Shown: positions 22,080-36,376, counted from the stretch's first letter. The stretch is 64,000 bases of DNA from Istiophorus platypterus (GCA_016859345.1 CM029121.1:160829-224828), one strand, 5' to 3'. Numbers and translations are program-made. The notes: generated by a model not told the origin, from the sequence alone.

Positions 22080-23420
22080 TCCTTCCCTGAGGCTCTGGCA
22101 TAGGTATAGACACTAGATGGTGTGATTCTCTTGTGATTTGTCCCTTGTACAATGACCAGGTATGAGTGTTGGCTGTTGTCTATAGATTTCACTGTGCTAT
22201 GTGCTTTTGCATCTGCAATACCTCCTTTTCTGCTTCTCCCCGAGCTGTAGAATTTGCAAGGAGGGCTGGCTGAAGTATCTCTCGATAAGTGGGAAATGTA
22301 TTTCGATGGCGACATCTCTTGAGTAATTGTGCAGGCCTGTAGGCATTACTCACAAGGGTTGCTCTGTATGCCATCTCTATAGGCCCTATCAGCTCTGTAG
22401 GCCTGGGCTTGTGAGCGGTTTGGTAAATTAATTCTGGGACTACATTTTGAGATGGAAACTGACCATAAACCTCTTATGAGTCTGTTAGTTGGACAGGCTC
22501 TGAAGTTGCCCCTGCTTCTGATACAGAGATTCCAGATGTAGCTAATGATCTATTCCCACACAATCACTCCTGGCCAAAGACTCCTATTTGCACAATAGGG
22601 GTCTTTGGCAATCTGTCATCTCATGACCAGAGAATTGTCACTTTAGTGGAGTTAATAAGGAATGCCATGCATTACATACTTGTTTATTAACTTATGATGT
22701 AGAAAAACCTCTGTGGACCTTGTTGGGCTTGGGCAAGGTCAGCCTAACCTGACTTGTCTTTACGCATCTCAAGTTGTAATCTACTATCAAGAAAAAAGTA
22801 CTTCTACCCAGAGCAAATAGATCTGCAAGTAGTTTGTGCTAGGGCTTTTCTGGAAGCTTGGCTGACATCAAAGATTATTTTTTATTGACTCTTTCCTTGA
22901 TGCACTCTGCATTTAAGGACTAGCTAGCTTATCTTACTGCTTAGTCCAGGCCACCAAAATGTCTGACTAGCATGTTTCTACACAATAGTCTCCCCTGGTG
23001 ACCCTTATGCATTTTCTCCAGACATCATTTCTCATGTTTGCAGGTATTGCAAGCCTTGCGCCAAACAGGAGCGTTTTGTTCTTGTAGCTGGCTCATGTCT
23101 GGTCAATCCTGCAGTGTTTCATAACTTGTGAACAAACACTGTCAGCTGCTCATTTAGTTAAGTCAGATATCAGTCTGTATCTTTAGACCAGAAACTTCAC
23201 TTCTCATTTCCCATAAATGTTGAATGTGACATCTGCCTTTTCTGCTCATTCCTGGACAGCATGTATTCTAGAATTGTACTGCTCTGTTGTAATCCCTGCA
23301 GATGAGAATATTGTCCATGTGTAATATGTGAAAAACCACACCATCAAGGCCTGCTTTCACTTCATTCACCATCCTGTTTTACAAAATGTTCTGAGGCAAA
23401 GGTGATAGAAAAGCGTAGGT
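22080..23420 (-). mobile_element. Ty3/gypsy pol remnant, rearranged
   Basis: On the minus strand in order: reverse-transcriptase scraps (23400-23220), a zinc-binding/linker block (about 23110-22960), an integrase core (LLADLFALG near 22840; HGIP and FSGHEM near 22660-22600) and an integrase C-terminal block (MAYRATLVSNAY at 22374-22330). All are broken by stops. A plus-strand RNase H block (ETDHKPLMSLL, 22430-22500) interrupts the integrase. No LTRs were recognised. Confidence 0.75.
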
Positions 23421-25262
23421 GGCTGAAGCTGAAGCCATGTCTACAAGACATGATGAAAAAGGTATAAAGGGTTGATTTTTTTTTTTAGACAAGGGAACCT
23501 GCCAAAAGCACATATTCGCATTCAGTTTGGTGAAGCACTATGCAACTGTCAGCATCCATAGGGCTTGGTATTTGGAGGGTAAGTGTTTCTTATGTAATAT
23601 TTAGTCTTGGTCCTGAGATAAAAAGTCCATGTTAGCTGTAGTCATATTTTGTTAACCTCAACCTTTTGGTCAGTTGTTAGTCAGCTAAACTCTGGTAATT
23701 TTATTCTTGTCTTAGTCAACAAATACACTTGATATTATAGTTGTTTTCTAGTCATGAGATGATTAGCTCACAAAATATTGAGAACATATTATTCTAGTTT
23801 TGGGCAAGACCAAGAATGACCATTTTGGTAAGGCTAAAAAAAAATTGTAATAAAAACAAGCAAAATGACTGGCTGTATATGATTAAGAATGCAGCTGTGT
23901 CTGTAATTTTATAGACCTTAGTGGCAGTATTGTACTAGACTATGTTAAACTTACACAGGAAGTATTTATAACAGCTTTTACACTTCCCATTAAAAACATT
24001 TTAAATAAAACATTTGGAATCTCTTTGCATATAACAAAACAAAATAGTGGAAAGCGGATACTTCTCTTCTCAGTATGGCTGTATTTAGGTCTCTCACCAT
24101 GAAGACCTTCTCCATGGTGCTCTGCTCTCTATACGACAGCATTTCCTCTATTGAACCAAGGACAGTTAGTTGTTCTCTGTTTAGACCATAGAGTAGTTCA
24201 GGTGCTTTGTATACACCTGTCTGTAGATGGCTGTAATATTGGCCAAAGTATCTATTTTGAAGGGTACTTTGCTGTCCCTGTTATTGTCAACCATCCATGG
24301 TCCTTCACCAGATCACTCCTCCCAGAAGAAGTCCAAAAATGGGTTCTATAAACACGTTCAGTATGCTGATTTACTTACGTACCTTGCCATCTTTTACTGC
24401 ATTCTTTACTTTTAGCTGGGCACTTAGAGGTCAGATGAGAAAGTGGTGTTCAACATTTAAGGCACATTTTCTGTTCTGTCCTACTCTGCTTTCCTCTGTT
24501 TTCCTTGCTTCATACGCATGCCATTCAATGATGTCTTACTAGTAGCTGTTTATTCTCTCAAATCATTCTTTTGAAATTAAATTCCCTCTGACTTTCAAGT
24601 GCAGAAGAAAAGCTTTTCGTAGGCCAGATGGGTTCAGATTCTCTTCCAAATGATCTGTAGTTTTTCAATATAACACTATGCAAGAGATTTCAATTTTCTC
24701 TTCTGCCATTTCTCTGGAATTTCACTGGTTCTTCCCTCTGGACCCTTAACCTGCTGAAATATAGCTTTATGTATTGGTGTGTGTTGAAAACTTCTCAGAT
24801 AGGCAAGAAAATCTTCTGAGTCAAGACAGCCCCTTTAATTATTAATGTTCAAGCATATAGTAATAATACTTTAAATCAACTTTTATCACTAAAAATCACA
24901 AGGACTCAGAAAGAGTCTGGTGCAATTCTTGTAGAGTTAGTGTAAATATACAGCAAAATACAGTAAACTAAGGCTGGTTTATGAACACAGACACTGAATA
25001 TGAAAAAAAGGTCTCAGTCTTATAGGTACTCTTTACCCCTCCCTATGGATGGAAATGTCTGGAAGTGTGTCCTTTTTGATACTTTTTCCGATGATTTGGA
25101 TGTGATCCTTGATAAGGGATTTATGATGTATTTTTTTACTGCTTTTTGCAGCATATGGCTGTCTGCCATTCCTACCTTGAGTCAGCACGCTCGTCATTTT
25201 TACTTCTTGACATCATGCAGGTGTTCATCAAACTGCTGACGCACTAAAAAAATTGGGCCTGA
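23421..25262. other. Repeat-derived gap, no gene
   Basis: Mostly A/T-rich text. 24080-24330 has a weak resemblance to pol of BEL/Pao-type elements (a 'CSLYDSIS' stretch), too poor to assign. No exon of a host gene was recognised. Confidence 0.35.
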
Positions 25263-25489
25263 CCTCCCTCTTGATCTATCTATCCATTGATCCTACGAAT
25301 CCAGAGGCCTCTTGAAGGCCTTTTTATTAGCCAGTATTTGATATATGCCACTTTTGCAGGTGGAGTAAAATATCCCTCAGTCTCTTTCCATTGAACCCTG
25401 TGAATCCAGAGGCTTCTTGAAGGCCTTTTCAGTTGCCAATATATCATGTATACCACTATACAAGATGGAGTGAAAATACAGCACAGTGT

Positions 25490-25625
25490 AGCGGTTAGAT
25501 CCTGTACATAGATAGTTCTCGTTCGAGCTGCTCAAACGGCAGACAATTGTATGGCTGTTTAATATATGACATTGGCATTGGTTGACCTGTAAGGATTTCA
25601 TGTGGTGTTAAATATATGTTGTGGG
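25490..25625 (-). pseudogene. Retroelement integrase C-terminal scrap
   Basis: On the minus strand a short frame contains LTPHEILTGQPMPM, typical of the integrase end of retrovirus-like LTR elements, followed by an acidic EQLERELS block. It is an isolated, incomplete relic with no envelope, LTR or other pol part seen. Confidence 0.55.
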
Positions 25626-25925
25626 TAGTATGGTAAATGGTAAATTTACTGCGATTTGTATAGCGCTTTGCTAGTTTAATTGACGACTTAAAGCGCTTTA
25701 CCATACATGCCACTGTCACCCATTCACACATGCAACACTTGTCTATACATATAGTACTTTCTATACATACATACACACACATTAACACATCAGGGGAAAT
25801 TTTTGAGTTAAGTATCTGGCCCAAAACCTCTTCAATGTGGACTGACTAAAGGAGCCAGGGATCAAACCACCAAACTTACATTTAGTAGATGACCTGGTCT
25901 ACCTCCTGAGCCAAAGCCACCCATG
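25625..25925 (+). repeat. Teleost 'GGTAAATGGTAAAT' interspersed repeat
   Basis: Starts GGTAAATGGTAAATTTACTG, has TATAGCGCTTT, AAAGCGCTTTACC and 'cacccattcacac', and ends 'accaccaaacttacatttagtagatgacctggtctacctcctgagcca'. I recognise this as a very common fish repeat. The end region has a tRNA-like feel. Confidence 0.75.
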
Positions 25926-26289
25926 TCACGCCGATCATGCTAGTAACAATGTTTCTACCCAACTCATTTCCTTATCTGCACATATCTTGGCTATTTTTGC
26001 TTTTAGAGTCTACCATTTCTATTGACTCTGGTTGATAGACACATCCAAGTCTCTGCCTCTCAAGGCTTGTGCAATGCCATTTCTCACACTGCCTGATCTG
26101 ATTTTATCCAGTATACCAAACCTCGGGTACACTGCTCTACTGAGTGCCCATTAATGTCATCTATTCATTTAGATAATCTCCCTCCTCAAAGTTAGAATTA
26201 GTTCCAATGTTTGGAAGATTGGCAGATAGGTTTCTGAACGCTCATCTATATTATTAGCCCAACTAGACTATATACCATTATTATATGGG

Positions 26290-26460
26290 CTCACCTCTCT
26301 CTCGCTCTCTCTATCAGCTTAGTAGACCGGCAGCAGGTAAGTTACCTCAGAAACATTACCTAGGTTACCTGCATTCCACCAAGGGAAAGTATGGGCGGGG
26401 CTTTACGGAATACGTGTGTGAGAGAGAAACTCTGACACATACACAAGCAGAGTGCCTATA
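26290..26460 (+). repeat. Repeat pair, copy 1
   Basis: Shares with 34560-34745 the text 'agaccggcagcaggtaagttacctcagaaac', 'ttacctgcattcc', 'aagggaaag' and 'acggaatacgtgtgtg'. It is a dispersed repeat of unknown class. Confidence 0.6.
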
Positions 26461-26954
26461 AGACAAAATGAGGTAGAGACCCTCGGGGTCATGTTTTATT
26501 ACTATTTTAAAAATATGTCTTTACTGAAAAGTCAAGTGCATGTGTATTGGAAGTTTCAAGTATCTGAATTACACCTTTGTATGTTCCATACTGAAACATA
26601 TTTGGCTTCCAAACAAATTTTGATGACACAGAATCATGCTTGTACATATAAATTTAAACTCTGACATAGTGAGCAGAGTATGAACTTCTGTCAGAAAGTA
26701 GTCTAAAGTGGGTCTTTATGCACTCACTCAAGAGACATCATTAAAAGGTGCAATAAAATTAAAAGATGGGGTAATCAGTGAAACTTAACCCTATCTATAT
26801 CAAAACTAAAGAAAACGAGGGATACTCAGTTATAAACAAAAACTGATGAGCCATAAATGTCACAGCAAAACAATTTTGAGTAGCTAACTGGTTTGTTTTC
26901 AATATTCAACGGTTTGATTTTACTACGAATTTTTTTTAATTTTTTTTTTTTTTA

Positions 26955-26962
26955 CCGGAAGT
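26955..26962 (+). promoter_or_regulatory. ETS/GABP-type site in the ldhd promoter
   Basis: CCGGAAGT lies 56 bases upstream of the ldhd start codon, directly after a T-run. Such sites are frequent in promoters of nuclear genes for mitochondrial proteins. This is a motif match only; no TATA box is seen. Confidence 0.5.
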
Positions 26963-27017
26963 CATTTAGCCTATGAAATTTGTCCAGCTTTTGCCAGTCA
27001 GTGATCTCTGCAGGATA

Positions 27018-27110
27018 ATGGTGCTTGGCTTGATACTCACCCGACGGCTAATGCCTCGTTGGCACGCCTTCTTGCAGTGTTGCAAAATTAAATCAGATGT
27101 CTCCGCCGGA
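27018..27110 (+). CDS. ldhd: ldhd exon 1 (codons 1-31, targeting peptide)
   Basis: MVLGLILTRRLMPRWHAFLQ then CCKIKSDVSAG, a typical mitochondrial presequence. Donor CCGGA/gtaagt, phase 0. It was found by its basic leader, strong start context and exact phase match to exon 2. It is less certain than the rest because presequences are poorly conserved. Confidence 0.78.
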
Positions 27111-30100
27111 GTAAGTTCTTTTTAAAATAATTACAGTTTTTCGTTTCATGTTGCATTACACGTGTTGAGCGAACATAAAATCCGAATACAGCAGCACCAG
27201 GTCGAAGGTTCAGTATGTTTGGCGACACCTGCTGTAAAGGGAACTATGACAGAGGAGGCTCTCGAGTCCGTTTGTAAAAGGGTTTTTGTCTTTCTCTAAC
27301 AGTTTTTGTTATCGTGGTAGCGTCACAGTCGTGCAAGATACATTCACCAAACTTCGTTTTTGATCAAATCGGAGGTAGAGTTCGAACATAGGCGTGGTCC
27401 GACTCATGAACATGGGCATAGATTTGTTGTAATATTGTTTGTCTGAACAAATAGAAAACCCGCGTTTAAAAGTGTCAACTGGAAATATAAAACACCGTCC
27501 ACAAATACAATCTCAAAATTATGGTGCAAATATAAAACGGATCTGCAAATATATAAACAAGTTCCTAAAAATGATCCGCGAATATTTTAAAATAATTTAC
27601 AAATAAATTAAAAGCATTTGTGAATGACTTTCTAACATTTACATCTATTGAACAGGCTTTTGATAATCCTTTTTTTACGCTTGCGGATTTGCATTTTGCA
27701 TTTTGCACACACAAACTTTCCGCCAGTCGCACGAAAAGTCACTTTAACCACCCGGCCATTTTCGAAGAGCACTTGAGCTCGTACTGAAGACGTCATTTCC
27801 GCATTTCAAAGTAGGAACAATCTTTATATAAGCTGTTTTTTTGTATTGTTTTTTTTTGTTTTTTAGATAGTGAGCGATGAATAACGTGCATTCATTATTT
27901 CACTGCTGTCGTAATTGAAATTAGTGGCACTCCTGAGATTCAAGTGCTATTTTGAATATATTGAGAAACAAATGCAAATTAACCAATCATATCCGTTTTT
28001 TAAAATAAAGTGTCCAATGTTACTGAACAAAAGAAAATATAAAACAAAATAGCATTTGCATAATAATGAAATAAGACAAACACAAAATGTAGTCCAGACA
28101 CAGTTATTGGCACTCTTCACTAAGATTTGGTTGAAGAACCTTTGGCACCAATGACAGCCTCTCAACATTTTAACACCTGTCTGCTGGTAGTTTCTGCCAT
28201 TGTTCAATTCTTATTGTCCAAGCTCTTTTAAGTTTGCGGAATTCCTTTTTGCAATAGCAGATTTCAATTGTTCAGGCTTTCAGTGGGATTTAGGTCAGGA
28301 CTCATTCCTGGCCAACAGTGCATTTAAAACGGTGCATCATTTCCTTTTCAACCATTGGTTTGTGCTGCTGGATGCTTGCGGACCAGTACCAGAGGCAGAA
28401 AAGCAGCCCCACAGCATGATAGTCTTAAACATGTTTCACTGTTTTTCCTTATTGGCTTCATTTCATCAGCAATTTGAAACCAAAGTAGAGCTCCTTTGGG
28501 AATACAGTGCTTTAGGATTCCCAAACAGTTTTACTCTGGTTTCAGCTGTCCATAGTACATTATCCCTGACAGACTTTGGCTTATCTATGAAAGTTTTTGC
28601 AAACATTAGCCTTGCCTTTTTGTGCCTTTCTTTTAAATGGGGGGTTCTCTTTGGTCTTCATCCATGGAACAGATCAGTCTGAAATTCTTTAGATGTCCTG
28701 CGTGGTGTTTTTTCTACATCTGCATCAACCTTCAGACTTTTCTCATTGAATTTCTTCTTAGCGTCACATCCTGGAAGCATCTTAACAGTTTATGACTGTG
28801 AAGCTTCTTGATAACATTACAAACTGTTGAAACAGGGTTTTTATGATGTTTGTTGATCCTTGGTGTAGCCTTGAGAATTATTATGTTTTTTGATAATAGC
28901 ATTTCTTATGCTCTCAGACAGCTCTCTTCACCATTGTGAAAAAGAAACTGTAAACAATCAGCCCCTTTTATGCTATTAAATCATCATTCATTGGTTAATT
29001 CAGGTCATGCTGACACTGAAAATTAAGCATAGATGACTCTTATTAATTTTTTATTTTGTTTAAGGAACAAATTTAGATTAATTAAATGGATGCCAATAAA
29101 TGTGTGTGCTTGTATATGTATTTCACTATATGAGAGCATTTTTTGTTGTTGTTATTTAGTTACTTTTAGCTTTTTATTTAATAGTCTGATTATAAGAAAT
29201 TGGTTAATTTGCATTTATCTCTGAAGACATTCTAAATTCTGTACTTAAAATTCAGGTGTGCCAATAATTTAAACCAGGACTGTATATCAATTTTACAAAT
29301 CTTTGTATTTGTGGGAGGTATTTTATATTCACTCATTAACAAACTGTTCATGCAAATAATGCTGAGATAAATCTATGCCCACAGTAATCAGTGTTTATGA
29401 GTTGCCTCTCTGGTATTTCCTGCTACAGTAGGTGTCTAGAAGACCACATACCACAGTGAAAACAATACGACAACAGTATGGCTAGTAATAATGTAGTAAT
29501 GACTGCTCATGGGTTGCAAGGTCAACATGTTGACAGGCATTGCAGAAGGTGTGTTCCCTTTGCAAGTTTGTCTCTAGCTACTGTTGTGTCTAGCTAGTGT
29601 TTATAATGTCAATAACAAATTAACAACCCAGTCAAATACCTTGCCAAGCAGGTAAGGAAATTGCTTTGTTGATGTAAACTAGCTATTAACCATTTTGTTG
29701 GTGTATCAACCCTTTTTTGACTAGATTAGCAATATTACAGATGATTGAACGAAACAAAAGTGAATATAACCCATTTGTGGTCACAGCCACCAGCAGGAGT
29801 ACACTATACGATATGTCATAATACAACTCAGCCTCTATTGATTAGAGGAAATGCAAAACTCAATGTGAGGTAACGCCAAGTTGCTGGGAAGCACAGCAAC
29901 ATTAGTTAAGAAAAAATAATTCCCAATGTGACACTACATAGTTAGGTATACCTGTCATCGCTGACAAACATACATAAACTGGTGTAAAAATATTCAGCCC
30001 AATGCAGTGTAGCAGGTTGGTGATAGTTTGTAAGAAAAGAGAAGAAAAAGCAGAAGCGCAGTGGTTAGGCATAGAGTTGCAAAGACAGGAAATGAAACAG

Positions 30101-33100
30101 CATAAAGTGTTCTGTTTTTCTAAATTGTTTTGTGTGTCCAGAAGTTTTGGTAACAATTACATGTTAGTTTTAAGGTACGTTCCATATGCATAGTGCAATG
30201 CTGCTGTGAAAATGCTGTTTTAGGGATGGAATTATTGTGGACAAATAATTAACACATGATGTAATATCAAGTAGAGTGGATTACAGTGCGGCTAAAAATA
30301 TCAGGTTGGGCAGGCTACTGAGTGGATACACCAAAATGATGTTGATGCTCTGTGCTCACCTAGCACTCTAAAAGCAACACCACATAAAATACTGGGTTTC
30401 TCCCTTAGCTCTCAAAACAGCCTAAGTTCCTTGTGGTGTGGAATCCACAAGGAGTTGGAAATATTTTTTTCAGATTTGGAAACATGTTGACATGATTTGA
30501 TTTGTACAATTGCTGCAGTTTTGTTGGATGCACAATTATACTATGAATCTCCTGTTCTACCACATTCCAAAGAGTTTTTATTCTAATTGATTCAGATCTG
30601 GGAATGAGTTTGGTGTGCTTCAGGCCACTTAAGTACACTTAACTAATTTTCATTAAACTAGTTTGAGAAGACTTTTGCTTTCTGTCATGTTGCATCATTA
30701 TACCAAAAGTAAATATTAGAAAATGGGTATGTACCTGCACATGATCAGTAACAACACCTAGTTAGGCTTGGGAATTCAAACAATAATTGATTCATATTAA
30801 GGGGCCTAAAATGAGAAAACTATTCTGCACAACATTACACTGCCACCATGAACATGGATTGGTGAAACAAGGCAGTTTGGCTCTATGGGTTCCTGCTGTT
30901 AATGCAAAAATCTGATCCATTCTGATCCATTCAACAATACTTTATGAAACTTTGTTTACAGCATATAAATTTCATATAGATTAAGCAAATGTATATCTAT
31001 ATATATAAATAAATAAATGATGAATTGTAAGGCACAGTAGTCAAATATTCCATAATGTTTAGATATTACATTTATACCTCAGAGTGTGTGTGTGATTGTG
31101 GGGTGTGTTTAGGGGTTTGGGGGGGTGTCAGCAGGATGTCTAAAGCTCAGGGAAAGAAGCTGTTGTTTGGTCTGTTAGTTCTTGCATGTGGAATCCTGAG
31201 CATGCCTGAGGGAAGAGTAGGGAACATTGAGTGTCCTGGGTGTGAGGAGTCGTTCCTGATGTCGGGCCCATTTATGAAAGCAGCACAAAAGGATGTCTCA
31301 AGTTTTGGGGGGGGGTGGTAGACAATCCACTGTACTGTCTTAATGGTCCCCTGTTGGGCTTTCTTGATGAGTTACAAGATGTTCACTCTCCAGCCCAGAT
31401 CCTCTGATATGTGTTCTCTGAAGAAATTCAAGCTGGCGACACATTCTACCTCCTCGACGTTGATGATCAGGCAATTGTGGTGTTTAGTTGTTTTTTTTTT
31501 AAGTCATTAATCATTTCTTTGGTTTCTTTCTGTTGAGGTGCAATTCATTGATTCTGCACTTCCTGGAAAATGACTGAGGATGATGGTGGAGGAGGTGTAG
31601 TTTCCCATCCTGATAGGCTGGGGTCTACTGGTAAGAAAATATTCGATTCCACAGACAGAGGGGGATTTCAAGCTGTAGTGTGTGCAGTTTGTTGATCAGT
31701 TTATATTGGACTAATTGAAGGCCAAAATGGAGTCAATAAACAGCATCCTATGGTGGTTGTTTGGATTTTCCAGGTGAGTGAGAGCTGTGCGTAATGTTAA
31801 TGTGATGTTATCGTCCATGGATCTGTTGGGCCCTTTAAACTGATGTTGGTCAAAACCTGGGGGATGCAGGCCTTGATGTGAGTCATCACTAATCTCTCCA
31901 TGCAGTTCATGATTACAGGCATGAGAGCAACCTCCCGGTAATCATTCAACCTTTTACTGCAGAAGTTTTGTTTACAGGGGTGATGGTGGCAGCTTTCAGG
32001 CAGATAGGGACTGTAGCTTATTGTAGTGAGGGTTGAAGATGTTTGTGAAACCTCTGGCAAGCTGGTTTGCCTATGCCTTCAATGCATGACCTGGAATACT
32101 GTCTGGCCCCACTTCCTGGTTGCCGTGGAGGTGAAGAAGTTCAACCTGATAGGATCGGAGACTGAGCGGCTGGTCGCTCTCTGGTGGTGTGATGCATGTG
32201 GCTAAACTCTTATTGGAGTTATTCTCAAAGCTGGCAAAGAATGTATTGAGCTGATCAGGGAGGGACGTAACAATAAGGATGGGAGTACTGTGGCTTTGTT
32301 TGTCGTCTGTTATGTTTCCAACATCTTGCCACATGGTGCGGGGGTTGTTTTCCTGGAAGTTGTCCCCTATATGTTATTTGTAATTATGTTTGGCAGACCT
32401 GATACCTCTTTCCAGGTCAGCTCTCGCTCTTCTGTAGGCTTCCCTGTCTCCTAATCTGAGTGCCGCAACTCTGCCTCTGAGCAGTATTTGCCCACTATTG
32501 TTTAATCAAGGCTTTTGGTTGGGGAGTATTTTTATTGGGTTGTCAGTGGTGACATTGTCAGTGCAGAACTAACACTCTCCCTGACACTAGGATTACACTG
32601 TCAAGATGTATAGCTCAATTCCAGATGTTCAAAGAGTCTTCAAAACAGTCTCGGTGTTATGATGAGGCTTCCTTGTTCCAAATCTACATAGTATTCCTCC
32701 ATGGTTCTGCTCTGCCGATGAGGGGTTTGTAAGTAGGAGTGAGAAATAGGGACAGGTGGTGAGATTGCCCAAGATGCGGTGATGGTTGGGTTTTGTATGC
32801 CTGAGGAATATTTATGTACACCAGGTCCAGTGTTCTACTCTTAGTGGTTTTAATGTCCACATTTTTGTAAAATCCAAGTAGTACAGTATTGAGGTTTGAG
32901 CGGTTAAATTCCCCTGCTACAACAAAACATTCCCTGGATGTTTGTTTAGCTGTCTGCTGATTGTATCATGCAGTTTACCCTTAGAAAGCTAAGCATTAGC
33001 TAAGGGGTCGCCATACAGTGCTGTGATAAACACAGCAGATAATTGGTATGTAGAAGGGCCTGCCTTTTAAGCAGTAGAAACTCCAGGTCCTTACAGCAAT

Positions 33101-34394
33101 GTCTTTCAATAGCAGTAGAATCTGTGCACCAACTTTTATTTATTAACACCCCCTCTGTGGGATTTTTGGTAAATTATCCGGCCTTCTAGCACCACTGTTA
33201 AATCCAGGATGTTTTCATGCAGCCATCTCTCAGTTATCACCATAATGCAACTGTCCAGGTGATGGTTTGTAATCTGCAGTTTGATGTCATCAAATTTGTT
33301 TCTTCTTGACATTTTTTGTAAACAGTGATGCAGCTCAGAATCAGATGTTTTTTCTCTAATTCTTCAAACCCTTCCCAATTCAAAAGGCAAGTAAAATAAA
33401 TTCAACTGTTAAGATATTTTGACTAACCTTATTGTACTTCTGCAATCATTTATTGATAAGTCACCGGGACCTTTGAATAAGATCTTAGGTGTACAGATTT
33501 TGTCAGGGGCTTGAGTTAATACATTATGTGCATTGGCAGACAGTTTGATAAATGGACAGAGACAGCTTTGTGTATTGTGATATTATGACAGTATTAGGAT
33601 TCCAAAATCATGACTACATATGCATTTGATTCAGGGTGATTGTTATGAAAAAAAAATTATGTAAGATTACATGTCTAATCACTCCTTTCTTTTAACTTTT
33701 AGAATTAGTTTAATTTGACCTGACTCTTAGCTCAAAAAAACAAATCCAGTGTGTCATGCTGTGTGATATAAGGTAGGGATTCATTTTATTCAAGGGAAAG
33801 TGTTTCACCACCATTAATTCAGGGTAAGAAATTTGAAAGTATAAACAGTGTTGCTTTGGGTTGATGTGCAGTGTTCTGTTTTCCGGCCACTGAAAGCTCT
33901 ACAGTCACACAAACTCTACAGTTTTTTTTTTTTTTAAGAGGTACATTTCTTTCACCACCATACTCACTGCATGTAGACAGGCTCCTAACTGTATAGCTGA
34001 CAATAAAAGTGGTGATTTGCTCATTTATGTTTCAAATATGAGCACTTTTGTATGTTTTTTATGTCTCTGCACTGCAATAGCAATGGCTGGAAGCAGGGTC
34101 CGAAATGTGTCAGTATTTCATTTTGATAATATGGAATTATGTTGTGGCCAGTGCAAAATTATTTTAATATATTTATCAGCAGTAAATTCAATCATGAATC
34201 CATTACATTCAAATTTGAATGAAAGTTTTATTTATATTTATTCCCTAAATATCACCTCATTACTTAAATGAAATGATCTCCCTCTCTCTCTTTCTTCTTC
34301 TTTTTCTTTCGGCTTTTCCCTTTAGGGGTCGCCACAGCGAATCAGTGTCCTCTCTCTCTCTCTTTATATATATATATATATGTATATGTATGTA

Positions 34395-34447
<53 letters not shown>

Positions 34448-34674
34448 CTATATATATATATATACAGATATATATATATATATATATATACATAATACAT
34501 TACACACACCAGTATTTAGCTAGCTAGTTAGCTTAATGTTATCTCTCTATCTCTCCCTGTATATCTCTTTATCTATCAGCTCTTAATAGACCAGCAGCAG
34601 GTGAGTTACCTCAGAAACGTTACCTGGCATACCTGCACTCCGCAAAGGGAAAGCAGGTGCAGGTTTCACAGAAT

Positions 34675-34719
<45 letters not shown>

Positions 34720-36324
34720 AAACTGTGACACGGAGAAAACAAAATCATATCAAGACTCTCAGGACAGTGATTTATGACTATTTTGGCACAAACATTTACC
34801 TGCCAGTGTGGCAGAGAGTCTTCTGAGACCAAACAGAAAATCTACCCGCATGTGGCACTTAGCAGGTGTTCAGGCACTGGCGGGAGGCATTATGTTTTTG
34901 TATGTCTGTCCCTCTGTCTGTCCTTCCCATTCTCTTGAACATGTCATCAACAACATCAGGAGCTTACTTCAAATTTGGGAAAAAAACATTCACTTGGACT
35001 TGAACTTATTAGAATTTGGTGCTCAGAGGTCAAAGGTCAAGCTGAAGGTCACTGTGACCTCACAAAACACATTCCAGGCATAACTCAGTAATTCCTATGC
35101 TAATTATGATCAAATTCAACACAAATGTCTACTACGATGGTTATTTTATATAGGTCAAATGTCATCCTCACTATGACATCATAATGTTCTGCAAACAAAC
35201 TTTTTTGGCCATTATTCAACGCTGCAACTCAGGAACAGAAGGGGACATTGTGACCATATTTCCTGCAACTTGCAGACACATACAAACACAAGGTGGGAAT
35301 TCTCGCTTGTTTTGGCCTTACATGTTTCAACTACCTAACCTTATTGTTGTAGCCTATTAAGGTGATGTTTAACCCCATTTTGGAATGTCTCATCAGTTGT
35401 GTGGGCCACAGTCTTGGAAGATCCCAGAGAGAAATGCTGGGAAGTGGAGGTATATTGGTTAGCCAGACATACAATTGCAAAACCAAACAATAAAAACCTT
35501 TTTGGTTTTGTCCAAAAGAAAGTTCTTTTTCTCTTTTTAAAAGCAAAAATACTGTTTGAAAGCACTCCCAGCTAATCCAGTGATCATTGGATGAAGCCTA
35601 ATAAAGCTTTAGGGCTTTCTTTCTTTATGTGCTTTAAAAGATTTGTTGCTTCAGAGCTTCAAATAAAGGAAGTACAGCGACATCTTGTGGTTTACAAAAC
35701 ATACAGCAGCCCCTCAAGACTAGATCTCCATCTGATTTTCATAGTTTTAGTCTCATGTCAATGAAAGTCCAAAAAGCTTGCCTGTTGATATCAATCATAA
35801 TACTTAATGTTCTGCCTTAAATTTAAGTGGTAATGTGCAATATGTTATTGTTAAAAAATTCAATAAATGCATTGTCTGGAAGGCTTAGATATGAAATACT
35901 TGTGTTGACATAAATTTTGTACATTATTTGTATCGCTTACATCCGATGTCACTCTTGGGTTATGGTTGTAACATTACCTATGAGTTACAATGTGGTGTGA
36001 CTGGAGAATGATATTGGTTATACTAGTTGATTTACTCTAATTTTTCTTATTATACTGAAGTTGATCATATTAGATACTTATTAAATTGACAGTTTTGAAT
36101 GGCGTTTGATGATGGGGATTTGGTTCACTTTTAGATTTTGATCTGTAAGGCTTTTAACTTTCTGACTTGATTTTGCTACTGAGTCAGTTTGGCACTGTGG
36201 ATAAATCCCTCAAACGCATGCTGAAGACCCTTCTGCTTTCTTCTCTGAATTTGCTTTTTCTTTTTTCTAAAAAAATGGATAATATTTTTTCAGGGAGTAA
36301 AATTATTGACTCACTGTTGTTTAC

Positions 36325-36376
<52 letters not shown>

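Noticed and set aside
28200..28682. 160-codon plus-strand open frame
   Set aside because: It lies antisense to a decayed Tc1 transposase and matches no protein family.
34260..34527. Hydrophobic Tyr/Ile frames resembling membrane proteins
   Set aside because: They are TA microsatellite translation.
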